From Micromonospora rifamycinica (GTDB lineage: Bacteria; Actinomycetota; Actinomycetes; Mycobacteriales; Micromonosporaceae), in NCBI RefSeq assembly GCF_900090265.1, contig NZ_LT607752.1, positions 6,702,001-6,766,000 on the forward strand: 64,000 nucleotides of DNA. Direction: 5' to 3'. A program made the position numbers and the translations under genes. Position 1 is the stretch's first letter. Each line of letters starts with the position of its first letter. This document shows positions 1 through 8,225 of this stretch, in pieces. The notes beneath the pieces were generated by a model that worked only from the letters and a program-made list of their open reading frames with translations, was not told where the DNA came from and did no database searches.

Positions 1-372
1 GGCGCCGAGCGGATCGGCCACGGCATCTCCGCCGCGCAGGACCCGGAGCTGCTCGCCCACCTGGCCGAGCGGCGCATCCCGCTGGAGGTCTGCCCGACCT
101 CCAACGTGCGGACCCGGGCCGTCGCCCGGATCGAGGAGCACCCGCTGCGCCGGCTGGTCGACGCGGGTGTGCGGGTCACCGTCAACTCCGACGACCCGCC
201 GATGTTCGGCACCACCCTCAACGACGAGTACGCGGTCGCCGCCCGACTGCTCGACGCCGGCCCCGAACAGCTCGCGGCACTGGCCCGGGAGGCGGTCTCC
301 GCCTCGTTCCTCGACCCCGCCGGGCAGGCCCGCATCATCGCCGAGATCGACGCCTACGCGGCGAGCCGCTGA
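1..372 (+). CDS. add: Adenosine deaminase, C-terminal part (5' end outside window)
   Basis: The gene enters from the left edge in frame 1 and ends at the TGA at 370-372. About 123 residues are visible. They carry the metallo-deaminase signatures of the adenosine deaminase family: ERIGHG near the start (substrate/metal-site His), VCPTSN, and the NSDDP motif whose Asp ligates the catalytic zinc. The family deaminates adenosine (and deoxyadenosine) to inosine in purine salvage; some related members act on adenine or on aminodeoxyfutalosine, and the missing N-terminus prevents deciding. The following gene is convergent, so this gene ends its transcription unit; a stem-loop follows at 407-446. Confidence 0.85.
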   Translation, partial: GAERIGHGISAAQDPELLAHLAERRIPLEVCPTSNVRTRAVARIEEHPLRRLVDAGVRVTVNSDDPPMFGTTLNDEYAVAARLLDAGPEQLAALAREAVSASFLDPAGQARIIAEIDAYAASR

Positions 373-406
373 CCACAGGGGTGGAAACCCGGAGAAGTGG
401 TGTACA

Positions 407-446
407 CGCGGCGGGAGCTGGTGTGGGGGACCGTGCCCCCGCCGCG
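407..446 (+). terminator. Stem-loop after the deaminase gene
   Basis: Nine-base complementary arms, CGCGGCGGG (407-415) and CCCGCCGCG (438-446), enclose a 22-base loop that itself contains a GGGG/CCCC pairing. It lies 35 bp after the deaminase stop, in the convergent gap before the histidine kinase gene. There is no U-tract, as is usual in high-GC actinomycetes. The rest of the gap (373-597) shows no gene. Confidence 0.4.
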
Positions 447-597
447 CGTACTGATCCACCGGCCGGTGGGTGTCAGGGGCGACAGGCCGGTGGACTGATG
501 GGTTCGGACACGATCCTGACAGCCCGCGCGCCCCGCGTCGCGGTCGTTAATCCGGATCTAAGGAAACCTTGTGCCGCAGCACAGTCAGCGCCGACGG

Positions 598-2034
598 TCA
601 GCCGTCGGTGGGGCGTTGCCGCGGCCACCGGCGGCCCCCGCCCTTCTGCTCCCGCGCCTCCCGCGCCATCCGGCCGACCAGCCCGAACCGGTTGACCTGC
701 CGGGGCGTCGCCTGCGGATCGGCCAGCAGCATCACCACGCTCGCCCCACCCAGCCGGGCCCGGTCCAGGCTCACCGAGCCGTTGGCCTGCAACGCCACCC
801 GCCGGGCGATGTCCAGCCCCAACCCGGTCGAGCCCTGGTCGCTGCTGCCGCGCCGCAACGCCCGGTCCGGATTCGCGATGCCCGGCCCGGCGTCGTCGAT
901 CCGGATCGCCACGTACCCGTCCCGACGGGAGACGGCCACCTCGAACGCGGTGCCCTGCGGGGTGTAACGGAAGACGTTGCCGATCACCGCGTCCAGGGCG
1001 GCGGCCAGCTCGGCCCGGGGCACCGGCACCGGAATCCGCAACTGCGCGCCGCTGACCCGGTGCGGGCGGTTCTGGTCGCCGGCCAGCGCGGCCCAGAACA
1101 CCATCCGGTCCCGGACCACCTCGCTGACGTCGCACTCGGCCGGCCCGGCCTCGTGCGCCACCGCCTTGCGGGTCGTCTTGATCAGCACGTCGATCTCGCC
1201 CTCCAGGGTGACGATCGCCTGCCGGATGCGCCGGATCGTCCGCCGCCGGTCCAGCTCCGCCGGGCTGAACGAGCCGACGCTGGTGTCGTCGGAGTCGAGC
1301 CCCTCGGCGTCCAACCGCAGCACCGTCAACGGGGTACGCAGCCGATGGGACAGGTCCGCCACCAGCTCCCGCTCGTCGGTGCGGGCGGCGACCAGCCGGT
1401 CGGCCATCCGGTTGAACGCGTAGCCGGCCTCGGCCAGCTCACGCGGACCGCTCGGGTCGACCCGTACCCCCAGGTCGCCGTCGCCGACGGCGAGCGCGGC
1501 CCGGACCAGGCCCCGGGTGGCGTCGACCGCCCGCGCGGCGAACCGGTCCACCACGACCACCGCCGCGCCGACCAGCGCCACGGCCACCCCGGCGAGCAGC
1601 AGCCAGGTGCCGTCCGCGCCCTCGTCGAGGACAGCGGCAGGCACGAAGACCTCGACCACGGCGACCGTGCCGTCGAGCACCACCGGGTCGAGCCGGACCA
1701 GCCCGCCGTCGACGTCGACGACCCGGGACCGCTCCTCGGCCCGCGCCCGCTCCAGCTCGGCGGCCGGCACCCGACCGGCGGGCTGCTCCCCGGCCAGGCC
1801 GTGCACCACGGGCCGGGTCGCCGGATCGTCCCCGGTGGCCTCGACCGCGCGGCGGACCGCCGCCGGGTCGGTGCTGACGGCGAGCGCGCCGGTGACCATC
1901 GCCCCGCGCCGGGCCGCGTCGGCCAGCGCCTCCCGGCGGACGTCAGCGCGCAGGCCCAGCCCGAGCGGGACCAGGAAGGCCAGCGCGACCAGCGCGCACA
2001 TGCCGGCCGTCAGGGCGGCCAGCGTCGGCCTCAG
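598..2034 (-). CDS. Two-component sensor histidine kinase
   Basis: Membrane-bound sensor kinase of about 478 residues, partner of the response regulator immediately upstream. Order: N-terminal membrane segment (about residues 12-30), extracytoplasmic sensor of about 110 residues, second membrane segment (about 144-163), HAMP-like linker, H-box ELVADLSHRLRTP with the phospho-accepting His near residue 230, N-box GNVFRYTP, and ATP-binding G-boxes DDAGPGI and GSTGLGLDIAR. Start: no ATG or GTG stands ahead of the first membrane segment in a sensible place; a CTG at 2032-2034 overlaps the regulator's TGA (CTGA), imitating the usual ATGA coupling. The first ATG, at 1999-2001, would begin inside the hydrophobic segment. 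The stimulus is unknown. Confidence 0.88.
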   Translation of the reverse strand: MRPTLAALTAGMCALVALAFLVPLGLGLRADVRREALADAARRGAMVTGALAVSTDPAAVRRAVEATGDDPATRPVVHGLAGEQPAGRVPAAELERARAEERSRVVDVDGGLVRLDPVVLDGTVAVVEVFVPAAVLDEGADGTWLLLAGVAVALVGAAVVVVDRFAARAVDATRGLVRAALAVGDGDLGVRVDPSGPRELAEAGYAFNRMADRLVAARTDERELVADLSHRLRTPLTVLRLDAEGLDSDDTSVGSFSPAELDRRRTIRRIRQAIVTLEGEIDVLIKTTRKAVAHEAGPAECDVSEVVRDRMVFWAALAGDQNRPHRVSGAQLRIPVPVPRAELAAALDAVIGNVFRYTPQGTAFEVAVSRRDGYVAIRIDDAGPGIANPDRALRRGSSDQGSTGLGLDIARRVALQANGSVSLDRARLGGASVVMLLADPQATPRQVNRFGLVGRMAREAREQKGGGRRWPRQRPTDG

Positions 2035-2720
2035 TCGGGGGCCACCAGCCGGAACCCCACCCCCCGCACGGTGCGCAGGTAGCGCGGCTTCGCCGCGGAC
2101 TCGCCCATCTTTCGCCGTAGCCAGTACAGGTGAACGTCGATGGTCTGGTCCTCGCCGACCGACGGCTGGCGCCATACCTCCTCCAAGAGTTCCCGCCGGG
2201 ACACCACCCGGCCAGGCCGTGCGGCCAGGTACGCCAGCAGATCGAATTCCTTGCGGGTGAGCGCCATCGGCTCCCCGTCGAGCACCGCGCTGCGTTCGCC
2301 CACGTCCACCCGCAGGCCGCCGACGGTGTGCACGGCCGGTGCCACGGTGCGGCTCGCCCGGCCGACCCGGCGCAGCACGGTGGTGATCCGGGCGTCCAGG
2401 TGCGCGCCGGTGAACGGCTTGACCATGTAGTCGTCCGCGCCGGCCCGCAACAGCCGGACCACCGACTGCTCGTCGTCGCGGGCGGTGGCGATGATGATCG
2501 GCACGTCGGTGATGCCGCGCAGCATCCGCAGCGCGTCCGAGCCGTCCAGGTCGGGCAGGCCCAGGTCGAGCACGACCAGATCGGGGGTCTCGGCGGCGAC
2601 CCGGCGCAGCGCGTCCAGGGCTGTGCCGACCGCGTGCACCGCGTGCCCCCGCTCGCTGAGCGAGCGCAGCATCGCGCCCCGGACGACGTGGTCGTCTTCG
2701 ACCAGGAGCACGGTGGCCAC
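2031..2720 (-). CDS. OmpR-family response regulator
   Basis: DNA-binding response regulator of 229 residues. The receiver domain (about 1-115) shows the acidic pair ED(D) at 9-10, the phospho-acceptor Asp52 in VVLDLGLPD, Thr79 and Lys101 in MVKPF. The C-terminal half is a winged helix of the OmpR/PhoB type, ending TVRGVGFRLVAPD. GTG at 2718-2720 is chosen because translation then opens directly with the first beta strand (ATVLLVEDD). It overlaps the kinase gene by four bases, so the pair is one operon. A hexamer TACGGT lies six bases before the start codon, suggesting a leaderless transcript. Confidence 0.93.
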   Translation of the reverse strand: MATVLLVEDDHVVRGAMLRSLSERGHAVHAVGTALDALRRVAAETPDLVVLDLGLPDLDGSDALRMLRGITDVPIIIATARDDEQSVVRLLRAGADDYMVKPFTGAHLDARITTVLRRVGRASRTVAPAVHTVGGLRVDVGERSAVLDGEPMALTRKEFDLLAYLAARPGRVVSRRELLEEVWRQPSVGEDQTIDVHLYWLRRKMGESAAKPRYLRTVRGVGFRLVAPD

Positions 2721-2726
2721 GTCAGC

Positions 2727-2732
2727 ACCGTA
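2727..2732 (-). promoter_or_regulatory. Candidate -10 of leaderless promoter for the response regulator
   Basis: On the minus strand TACGGT is followed by six bases (GCTGAC) and then the GTG start. This spacing would put the transcription start at or next to the start codon. No convincing -35 was seen. Confidence 0.35.
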
Positions 2733-2793
2733 CTGCCCGTGGCAAGTCGGGCGCGTTGCGACGGACCCGCGAACCGGGCAAAATGGTACGACG

Positions 2794-3717
2794 ATGCCGT
2801 TCACCCTTTTTCCCGACGCACGGCTGGCGCTGGCCCGGGACAGCCTCGCCGGACTGTCCGTCGGCGACGCCCTCGGTTCCCAGTTCTTCGTCCCGGGCCG
2901 GCGGCCCGCCGACCTCGCGGCCGGCCGGTTGCCCCCGCCGCCCTGGCAGTGGACCGACGACACCGAGATGGCCTGCTCGGTGCTGGCAGAGTTGGCCGCC
3001 CACGGCGACATCGACCCCGACCGGCTGGCCCTGGCCTTCGCCACCCGGGCCGAGCCCTACCGGGGGTACGGACCGGGTGCGGTGACGATCCTGCGGTTGA
3101 TCCGCACCGGCACCCCGTGGCCGGTGGCCGCGGCGTCGGCCTTCGACGGCCAGGGCTCCTGCGGCAACGGCGCCGCGATGCGGATCGCCCCGCTCGGCGC
3201 CTGGTACGCCGACTCGACCGCCCGCGCGGCGACCCGGGCCCGCGCCTGCGCCGAGGTCACCCACGCCCACCCGGAGGGGATCGCGGGCGCGGTCGCGGTG
3301 GCCGTCGCCGCCTCGCTCGCCGCCCGGAGCCGGCTGGAGGGGGAGCACAGCCCCGACGCGACCCGGCTGCTCGCGACCGTCGCCGGGGCGGTCGACCCGA
3401 CCGCCGAGGTGCACCGACGGGTACGCGGGGCGATCAGCCTGCTCGGCCGCCCCCTCGACGAGGTCGTCGCGGCGCTGGGCAACGGAGCCCGGGTGACCGC
3501 CCAGGACACCGTCGCCTTCACCCTCTGGGTGGCCGCCACCCACCTGACCGACTACCCGGCCGCCATCCGGGCCTGCGTCGAGGCGGGCGGGGACGTCGAC
3601 ACCACCGCCGCGATCGTCGGCGGGATCGTCGGCGGCCACACCGGGACCGGCACGCCCGGCGGGGTGCCGGACGACTGGGTGGCCGCCCGGGAGCCGCTGC
3701 CCAGCTGGCTGGATTGA
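2794..3717 (+). CDS. ADP-ribosylglycohydrolase family protein
   Basis: Cytoplasmic hydrolase of 307 residues, of the DraG/ARH fold, expected to cleave ADP-ribose from a modified protein, nucleic acid or small molecule. The two metal-site signatures are intact: WTDDTEMA (Thr54-Asp55-Asp56-Thr57) and GGDVDTTAA (Asp267, Asp269, Thr270), which together bind two Mg2+ ions. The length is normal. ATG at 2794 starts just before the conserved helix DSLAGLSVGDALGSQF. It is divergent from the two-component genes (73-bp gap), so the two may share control, but no link in function can be read. No ADP-ribosyltransferase lies nearby. The substrate cannot be predicted. Confidence 0.9.
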   Translation: MPFTLFPDARLALARDSLAGLSVGDALGSQFFVPGRRPADLAAGRLPPPPWQWTDDTEMACSVLAELAAHGDIDPDRLALAFATRAEPYRGYGPGAVTILRLIRTGTPWPVAAASAFDGQGSCGNGAAMRIAPLGAWYADSTARAATRARACAEVTHAHPEGIAGAVAVAVAASLAARSRLEGEHSPDATRLLATVAGAVDPTAEVHRRVRGAISLLGRPLDEVVAALGNGARVTAQDTVAFTLWVAATHLTDYPAAIRACVEAGGDVDTTAAIVGGIVGGHTGTGTPGGVPDDWVAAREPLPSWLD

Positions 3718-3776
3718 GGCCGTCCGGTCCGCGCTCAGCCTGTCGCCATCCGCCCGGCGTGCCGCTCCCGCCCGGC

Positions 3777-3801
3777 GCTGAGCGTGCCGTGACCGCTCAG
3801 C
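3777..3801. terminator. Convergent stem-loop
   Basis: GCTGAGCG (3777-3784) pairs with CGCTCAGC (3794-3801) over a 9-base loop. It lies between the convergent ends at 3717 and 3823 and is embedded in short repeats of a CTCAGCGTGCCG-like string. It is a weak but well-placed terminator candidate for either direction. Confidence 0.35.
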
Positions 3802-3822
3802 GTGCCGGCCAGCCGCCCGCGT

Positions 3823-4689
3823 TCAGCGTGCCGCTACCCGCTCGGGGCCGGTGTCGGCGGAGGCGTCCGGGGCGGACCCGTCGAGACGCCAGCCCCGGTC
3901 GTCCGGGGTTCCGTCGGCGTCCGACGTCGGGTCGTCGTCCCCGTCGGTCTCCGCGTCGGCGGCGGCCCGTCGGCGGGAGCGGCTCGCCACCCAGCCGATG
4001 GCTGCGCCGCCACCCAACCCGACCAGCAGGCCGCCGCCGAGCAGCAGGTCGGCGCTGGGGCCGCCGTCGCCGTCCGCCGGTGCGGCTGCGGCGTCCGGGG
4101 CGGCCTGGGCGTCAGTCGCGTCGCCGTGGTGCCCGGTGACCGCGCCGGGGGCCGGTGGTACCAGCGTCAGCGTCGGAGCGGGATGGCCGCCGCCAGCCGG
4201 ATCGGCCCAGCGCACCACGGCGCCGTCCGAGTAGGTCTGCACCACCTCGAAGGTCATCCGGTCGAGCTGCGGCAGCGGACCCATGGCCACCGAGAGCCGG
4301 GCCGGGCCCGGCACCGCCGGCCCGGCCCCCCGGGTCCAGACCACCGCCGAGGTCACCGTGCTCACCGAGGGCGCGTGGATGCCGGCCACCGGCGCGGTCA
4401 GGTCGCGGGAGGTGATCAACGGTGCCCAGCCGTCCACCGACAGGGGGTAGACCTCGCCGATCGGGGCGTCCTCCGGCAGCCGGAACTCGATCTTCTCGGT
4501 GCGGGCGCCGGCCCGCTCCTCGGGCACCACGAACGTCAACTCCACCGCGTCGCCCTGCACCGCCTGGCTCGGGCTGGACGTCACCCCGTCCGCCAGCGCC
4601 GCGCCCGGGGCGCCGAACACCCCGGCCGCCACCGCCGCCAGCACCAGCACGCTCCGACGCCGCCGGGCGTCACCACGGGTCGTCGCCAT
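3823..4689 (-). CDS. Secreted YcnI/DUF1775-like protein with C-terminal membrane anchor
   Basis: Protein of 288 residues. The N-terminus RRRRSVLVLAAVAAG...GAALA is a signal peptide; an Ig-like extracytoplasmic domain follows (about 35-190), with IEFRLPEDAPIGEVYPLSVDGW resembling the YcnI/DUF1775 domain. A low-complexity Ala/Asp stretch, one C-terminal membrane helix (LLLGGGLLVGLGGGAAIGWV) and an acidic tail complete it, so it should be anchored outside the membrane. YcnI proteins bind copper through a His at the mature N-terminus; here the mature start reads DGVTSS and lacks it. The family assignment is therefore tentative. Convergent to the ADP-ribosylglycohydrolase and divergent from thrS. 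Confidence 0.72.
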   Translation of the reverse strand: MATTRGDARRRRSVLVLAAVAAGVFGAPGAALADGVTSSPSQAVQGDAVELTFVVPEERAGARTEKIEFRLPEDAPIGEVYPLSVDGWAPLITSRDLTAPVAGIHAPSVSTVTSAVVWTRGAGPAVPGPARLSVAMGPLPQLDRMTFEVVQTYSDGAVVRWADPAGGGHPAPTLTLVPPAPGAVTGHHGDATDAQAAPDAAAAPADGDGGPSADLLLGGGLLVGLGGGAAIGWVASRSRRRAAADAETDGDDDPTSDADGTPDDRGWRLDGSAPDASADTGPERVAAR

Positions 4690-4840
4690 CTTCCGCCCCC
4701 ATCCGTCTCGCCGTGGCCGACACCGGCTCCGGCCACACCTGGTAGTTCGGACGGCGGGCCGAAAAGGTTCAACGGGCGGACCGCCGACCACCCGGCGGGG
4801 GGCGTCCTTTCCCGGCGACCGGGCGGAACCGGGGGACCGA

Positions 4841-4846
4841 TAGCAT
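4841..4846 (+). promoter_or_regulatory. Candidate -10 (TAGCAT) upstream of thrS
   Basis: TAGCAT lies 53 bases before the thrS GTG. The same hexamer occurs upstream of pdxS (15114) and rel (42926). The -35 region is not clear. Confidence 0.3.
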
Positions 4847-4899
4847 CGAAGGGGCCGGCACGCCGGCCCATCCGTGCCGTCTGCCGTTGAGGAGTCACC

Positions 4900-6903
4900 G
4901 TGTCCGCACCCCGTACCCCCGTCGTGGCCGACCCCGTCGTCGTGGCCGCCGGGACGACGGCGGCCGACGCGGTGGCCGCGGCCGGGCTGCCCGCCGCCGG
5001 CCCGAAGGCGGTCGTGGTGGTCCGCGACCCGCAGGGCCAGCTCCGCGACCTGGACTGGACCCCGGCCGAGGACACCACCGTCGAGCCGGTCAGCCTCGAC
5101 TCGCCGGACGGGCTCAACGTGCTGCGGCACTCCACCGCGCACGTGCTCGCCCAGGCCGTGCAGGACGTCTTCCCCGAGGCCAAGCTCGGCATCGGCCCGC
5201 CGATCGAGAACGGCTTCTACTACGACTTCGCCGTCGACAAGCCGTTCCAGCCCGACGACCTGGCCAAGCTCGAGAAGCGGATGCAGGAGATCGTCAAGTC
5301 CGGCCAGCGGTTCCGTCGCCGCCGCTTCGGCAGCCTCGACGAGGCGAAGGCCGAGCTGGCCGCCGAGCCGTTCAAGCTGGAGCTGATCGACGTCAAGGGC
5401 GAAGGGCTGGACACCAGCGAGGTGATGGAGGTGGGCGGCGGCGAGCTGACCATCTACGACAACCTCGCCGCCACCGACGACAAGGTCTGCTGGTCGGACC
5501 TCTGCCGGGGCCCGCACCTGCCGAACACCCGGCTGATCGGGGCGTTCAAGCTGATGCGGTCGGCCGCCGCCTACTGGCGGGGATCGGAGAAGAACCCGCA
5601 GCTCCAGCGGGTCTACGGCACCGCCTGGCCGACCCGCGACGAGCTGAAGGCGTACCTGAAGCTGCTGGAGGAGGCGGCCCGGCGCGACCACCGCAAGCTC
5701 GGGGTCGACCTCGACCTGTTCAGCTTCCCCGACGAGTTGGGCTCCGGCCTGGCGGTCTTCCACCCCAAGGGCGGCGTCATCCGCCGGGAGATGGAGAACT
5801 ACTCCCGGATCAAGCACGAGCAGGCCGGCTACTCGTTCGTCAACACCCCGCACATCACCAAGGGCCACCTGTACGAGGTCTCCGGGCACCTCGACTGGTA
5901 CGCCGACGGGATGTTCCCGCCCATGGAGGTGGAGGGGGCGAACTACTACCTCAAGCCGATGAACTGCCCGATGCACGACCTGATCTTCCGGTCCCGGGGC
6001 CGCTCCTACCGGGAGCTGCCGCTGCGGATGTTCGAGTTCGGCACGGTCTACCGGTACGAGAAGTCGGGCGTGGTGCACGGTCTGACCCGGGTCCGGGGCA
6101 TGACCCAGGACGACGCGCACATCTTCTGCACCGAGGAGCAGATGGCCGGCGAGCTGAAGTCGCTGCTCGCCTTCGTGCTCGAACTGCTGCGCGACTACGG
6201 CCTGGACGACTTCTACCTGGAGCTGTCCACCCGCAACCCCGACAAGTCGGTCGGCACCGACGAGAACTGGGAGCGGGCCACCGAGGCGCTCCGCTCGGCC
6301 GCGCAGGAATCCGGCCTCGACCTGGTGCCCGACCCGGGCGGCGCGGCCTTCTACGGGCCGAAGATCTCCGTCCAGGCCAAGGACGCCATCGGCCGCACCT
6401 GGCAGATGTCCACCATCCAGGTCGACTTCAACCTGCCCGAGCGGTTCGGCCTGGAGTACCAGGCGGCCGACGGCAGCCGGCAGCGGCCGGTGATGATCCA
6501 CCGGGCGCTGTTCGGCTCGATCGAGCGGTTCTTCGGGGTGCTCACCGAGCACTACGCCGGGGCCTTCCCGGCCTGGCTGGCCCCGGTCCAGGTGGTCGGC
6601 ATCCCGATCCGCGAGGACCACACCGACTACCTGCACGGCTTCGTCGCGGCGCTGCGCGCCGAGGGCATCCGGGCGCAGGTCGACGCCGGTGACGACCGGA
6701 TGCAGAAGAAGATCCGCACCGCCCAGCAGCAGAAGATCCCGTTCATGGTGATCGCCGGGGACGACGACGTGGCCGCCGGCACCGTCTCGTTCCGCTACCG
6801 CGACGGCTCCCAGCGCAACGGGGTGCCGGTCGCCGAGGCGGTCGGCCACGTGCTCGACGTGGTGTCCTCGCGGACCAACGCCGGTCCGTCAGCCGGCAGC
6901 TGA
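4900..6903 (+). CDS. thrS: Threonyl-tRNA synthetase
   Basis: Class II synthetase of 667 residues that charges tRNA-Thr. Domains: N-terminal TGS (about 1-70), editing domain opening with the HxxxH motif HSTAH (His77, His81), catalytic core, and C-terminal anticodon-binding domain (from about 560). The three zinc ligands that select threonine are present: Cys356 (MNCPMH), His407 (DDAHIFC) and His534 (MIHRALFGS). GTG at 4900 follows a Shine-Dalgarno-like GAGGAG. First gene of the conserved thrS-HIT-pgsA block. A GC-rich stem-loop follows the stop codon. Confidence 0.97.
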   Translation: MSAPRTPVVADPVVVAAGTTAADAVAAAGLPAAGPKAVVVVRDPQGQLRDLDWTPAEDTTVEPVSLDSPDGLNVLRHSTAHVLAQAVQDVFPEAKLGIGPPIENGFYYDFAVDKPFQPDDLAKLEKRMQEIVKSGQRFRRRRFGSLDEAKAELAAEPFKLELIDVKGEGLDTSEVMEVGGGELTIYDNLAATDDKVCWSDLCRGPHLPNTRLIGAFKLMRSAAAYWRGSEKNPQLQRVYGTAWPTRDELKAYLKLLEEAARRDHRKLGVDLDLFSFPDELGSGLAVFHPKGGVIRREMENYSRIKHEQAGYSFVNTPHITKGHLYEVSGHLDWYADGMFPPMEVEGANYYLKPMNCPMHDLIFRSRGRSYRELPLRMFEFGTVYRYEKSGVVHGLTRVRGMTQDDAHIFCTEEQMAGELKSLLAFVLELLRDYGLDDFYLELSTRNPDKSVGTDENWERATEALRSAAQESGLDLVPDPGGAAFYGPKISVQAKDAIGRTWQMSTIQVDFNLPERFGLEYQAADGSRQRPVMIHRALFGSIERFFGVLTEHYAGAFPAWLAPVQVVGIPIREDHTDYLHGFVAALRAEGIRAQVDAGDDRMQKKIRTAQQQKIPFMVIAGDDDVAAGTVSFRYRDGSQRNGVPVAEAVGHVLDVVSSRTNAGPSAGS

Positions 6904-6912
6904 CCCGGCCCC

Positions 6913-6941
6913 GGCACCGGCCCGCCCGGCGGGCCGGTGCC
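6913..6941 (+). terminator. GC-rich stem-loop after thrS
   Basis: A 29-base near-perfect palindrome: 14-base arms starting GGCACCGG around one unpaired centre. It begins nine bases after the thrS stop and ends before the promoter-like element of the HIT gene, consistent with a terminator or mRNA 3'-end stabiliser. Confidence 0.5.
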
Positions 6942-6959
6942 CCGGTGTCGCGGGGACCG

Positions 6960-6965
6960 TAGGAT
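6960..6965 (+). promoter_or_regulatory. Candidate -10 of leaderless promoter for the HIT gene
   Basis: TAGGAT is followed by seven bases and then the GTG start of the HIT-family gene. This is the spacing of a leaderless promoter. It would let the HIT gene be expressed apart from thrS. Confidence 0.4.
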
Positions 6966-6972
6966 CAACGGC

Positions 6973-7545
6973 GTGACTGGGGCGGAGCGGCACCTCGACG
7001 GCGACACCGACCACGGCCCGGCGGACGAGGGCCTGGCCGACGGGCTCGACCGGCTCTGGACCCCGCACCGGCTGACCTACATCTCCGGGGAGGACCGGCC
7101 CGACGGCGGCTACGAGAAGCCCGCCGGCTGCCCGTTCTGCCTGGCCCCCGGGCTGCCGGCCGACCGGAGCCTGGTGGTGGCCCGGGGCCGGCACGTCTTC
7201 GCGGTGCTCAACCTCTACCCGTACAACCCGGGGCACCTGCTGGTCTGTCCCTACCGGCACGTGGCCGACTACACCGACCTCGACCCGGCCGAGACGGTGG
7301 AGCTGGCGACGTTCACCCAGACCGCGATGCGGGTGGTCCGGCAGGTCAGCAGCGCGCACGGGTTCAACCTGGGGATGAACCAGGGCGGGGTGGCCGGTGC
7401 CGGCATCGCCGCCCACCTGCACCAGCACGTGGTGCCCCGGTGGGGCGGGGACGTCAACTTCATGCCGGTGATCGGCCGGACGAAGGTGCTGCCGCAACTG
7501 CTCGTCGACACCCGCGAACTGCTCGCCCGGGTCTGGCCGTCCTGA
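6973..7545 (+). CDS. HIT-family nucleotide hydrolase/phosphorylase (Ap4A phosphorylase-like)
   Basis: Protein of 190 residues with the histidine-triad active site HLHQHVVPRW (His148, His150, His152) and a CPFC pair near residue 55 that could hold zinc. The neighbourhood thrS-HIT-pgsA-acyltransferase-pimA is that of M. tuberculosis Rv2613c, a diadenosine tetraphosphate phosphorylase; by position and motif this is its orthologue. Threonyl- and other tRNA synthetases make Ap4A as a by-product, so the pairing with thrS makes sense. The first 25 residues are variable and acidic. GTG at 6973 is chosen over the upstream in-frame start because it follows the TAGGAT element. Confidence 0.9.
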   Translation: MTGAERHLDGDTDHGPADEGLADGLDRLWTPHRLTYISGEDRPDGGYEKPAGCPFCLAPGLPADRSLVVARGRHVFAVLNLYPYNPGHLLVCPYRHVADYTDLDPAETVELATFTQTAMRVVRQVSSAHGFNLGMNQGGVAGAGIAAHLHQHVVPRWGGDVNFMPVIGRTKVLPQLLVDTRELLARVWPS

Positions 7546-7561
7546 CCGGTCGTCCCGGACC

Positions 7562-7567
7562 TAGGAT
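7562..7567 (+). promoter_or_regulatory. Candidate -10 of leaderless promoter for the maltokinase-cap gene
   Basis: TAGGAT precedes the ATG at 7574 by six bases. No ribosome-binding site is visible, which fits a leaderless transcript starting at that ATG rather than at the GTG at 7568. Confidence 0.4.
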
Positions 7568-7573
7568 GTGATC

Positions 7574-8212
7574 ATGGCGCTGCTGCACCGGGCGGAGATC
7601 CGCCCCGGCAAACTCGAACTCCTCGCCGCCTGGCTGCCCGGCCGACCCTGGTATGCGGGGCCGGTCGACGGCGAGCCGACCCGGGTGGCCAGCTACCGGT
7701 TCGACGACCCGGCCGGGGCGGTGGGCATCGAGACGATGCTGGTCCGGGTCGGTGCCGGGCCGGTGTACCAGGTGCCGCTGACCTACCGGGACGCCCCGCT
7801 GGCCGGTGCCGACGAGTGGCTGGTCGGCACCACCCGGCACTCGGTGCTCGGCCCCCGCTGGGTCTACGACGCCTGCGGTGACCCGGTCTATGCCGCCGCC
7901 CTGGCCGCCGCGATCGGCACCGGCGCCGGGCAGGCCGAGGAGTACTTCGAGGTCGACGGTGTACGGGAGGTCCGCGAGCCGTCCATGACGGTGGCCGTCG
8001 AGGGCGGCGTCGTGGTCCCCGCCGTCGGCGAGGTACGCCGGGTGACCGACGGCGAACCGACCCGGATCGTCACCGACGCCGTCGACCTGGTCGTCGCGCG
8101 TCGACTGCCCGGTGACGGGTCGGCCGCCGACGGGTCGGCCGGGACCACGCTGACCGGTGCCTGGCCCGGCCAGCCGACCCTGCTGCCGCTGGCGCGTGTC
8201 CTGCCGCACTGA
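7574..8212 (+). CDS. Stand-alone maltokinase N-terminal cap-like protein
   Basis: Protein of 212 residues resembling only the N-terminal cap domain of actinobacterial maltokinase (Mak/Pep2): MALLHRAEIRPGKLELLAAWLPGRPWY, RVASYRFDDPAGAVGIETMLVR, TTRHSVLGPRWVYDACGDPVY. The kinase lobes and their catalytic motifs are absent, so it should not phosphorylate maltose itself. Stand-alone cap proteins are, to my knowledge, common in actinomycetes but without an assigned role; binding a sugar, CoA or a partner kinase are guesses. It ends in a variable Asp/Gly-rich tail. A separate promoter-like element lies in front. Confidence 0.82.
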   Translation: MALLHRAEIRPGKLELLAAWLPGRPWYAGPVDGEPTRVASYRFDDPAGAVGIETMLVRVGAGPVYQVPLTYRDAPLAGADEWLVGTTRHSVLGPRWVYDACGDPVYAAALAAAIGTGAGQAEEYFEVDGVREVREPSMTVAVEGGVVVPAVGEVRRVTDGEPTRIVTDAVDLVVARRLPGDGSAADGSAGTTLTGAWPGQPTLLPLARVLPH

Positions 8213-8225
8213 CCCGCCCCGCCGG

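Noticed and set aside
571..2082. Long plus-strand open frame (about 500 codons) opposite the histidine kinase
   Set aside because: It is the antisense shadow of the kinase gene; its Arg/Pro/Gly/His-rich translation matches no fold, while the minus strand has all kinase boxes.
4690..4899. T-box or other riboswitch in front of thrS
   Set aside because: No T-box bulge sequence (TGGNACCGCG-like) or specifier stem could be found in the 210-bp leader.
3823..6849. Minus-strand open frame of 1008 codons running through thrS
   Set aside because: Only its last 288 codons (up to 4689) are a real gene; the rest is antisense of thrS and exists because GC-rich codons give few stops.
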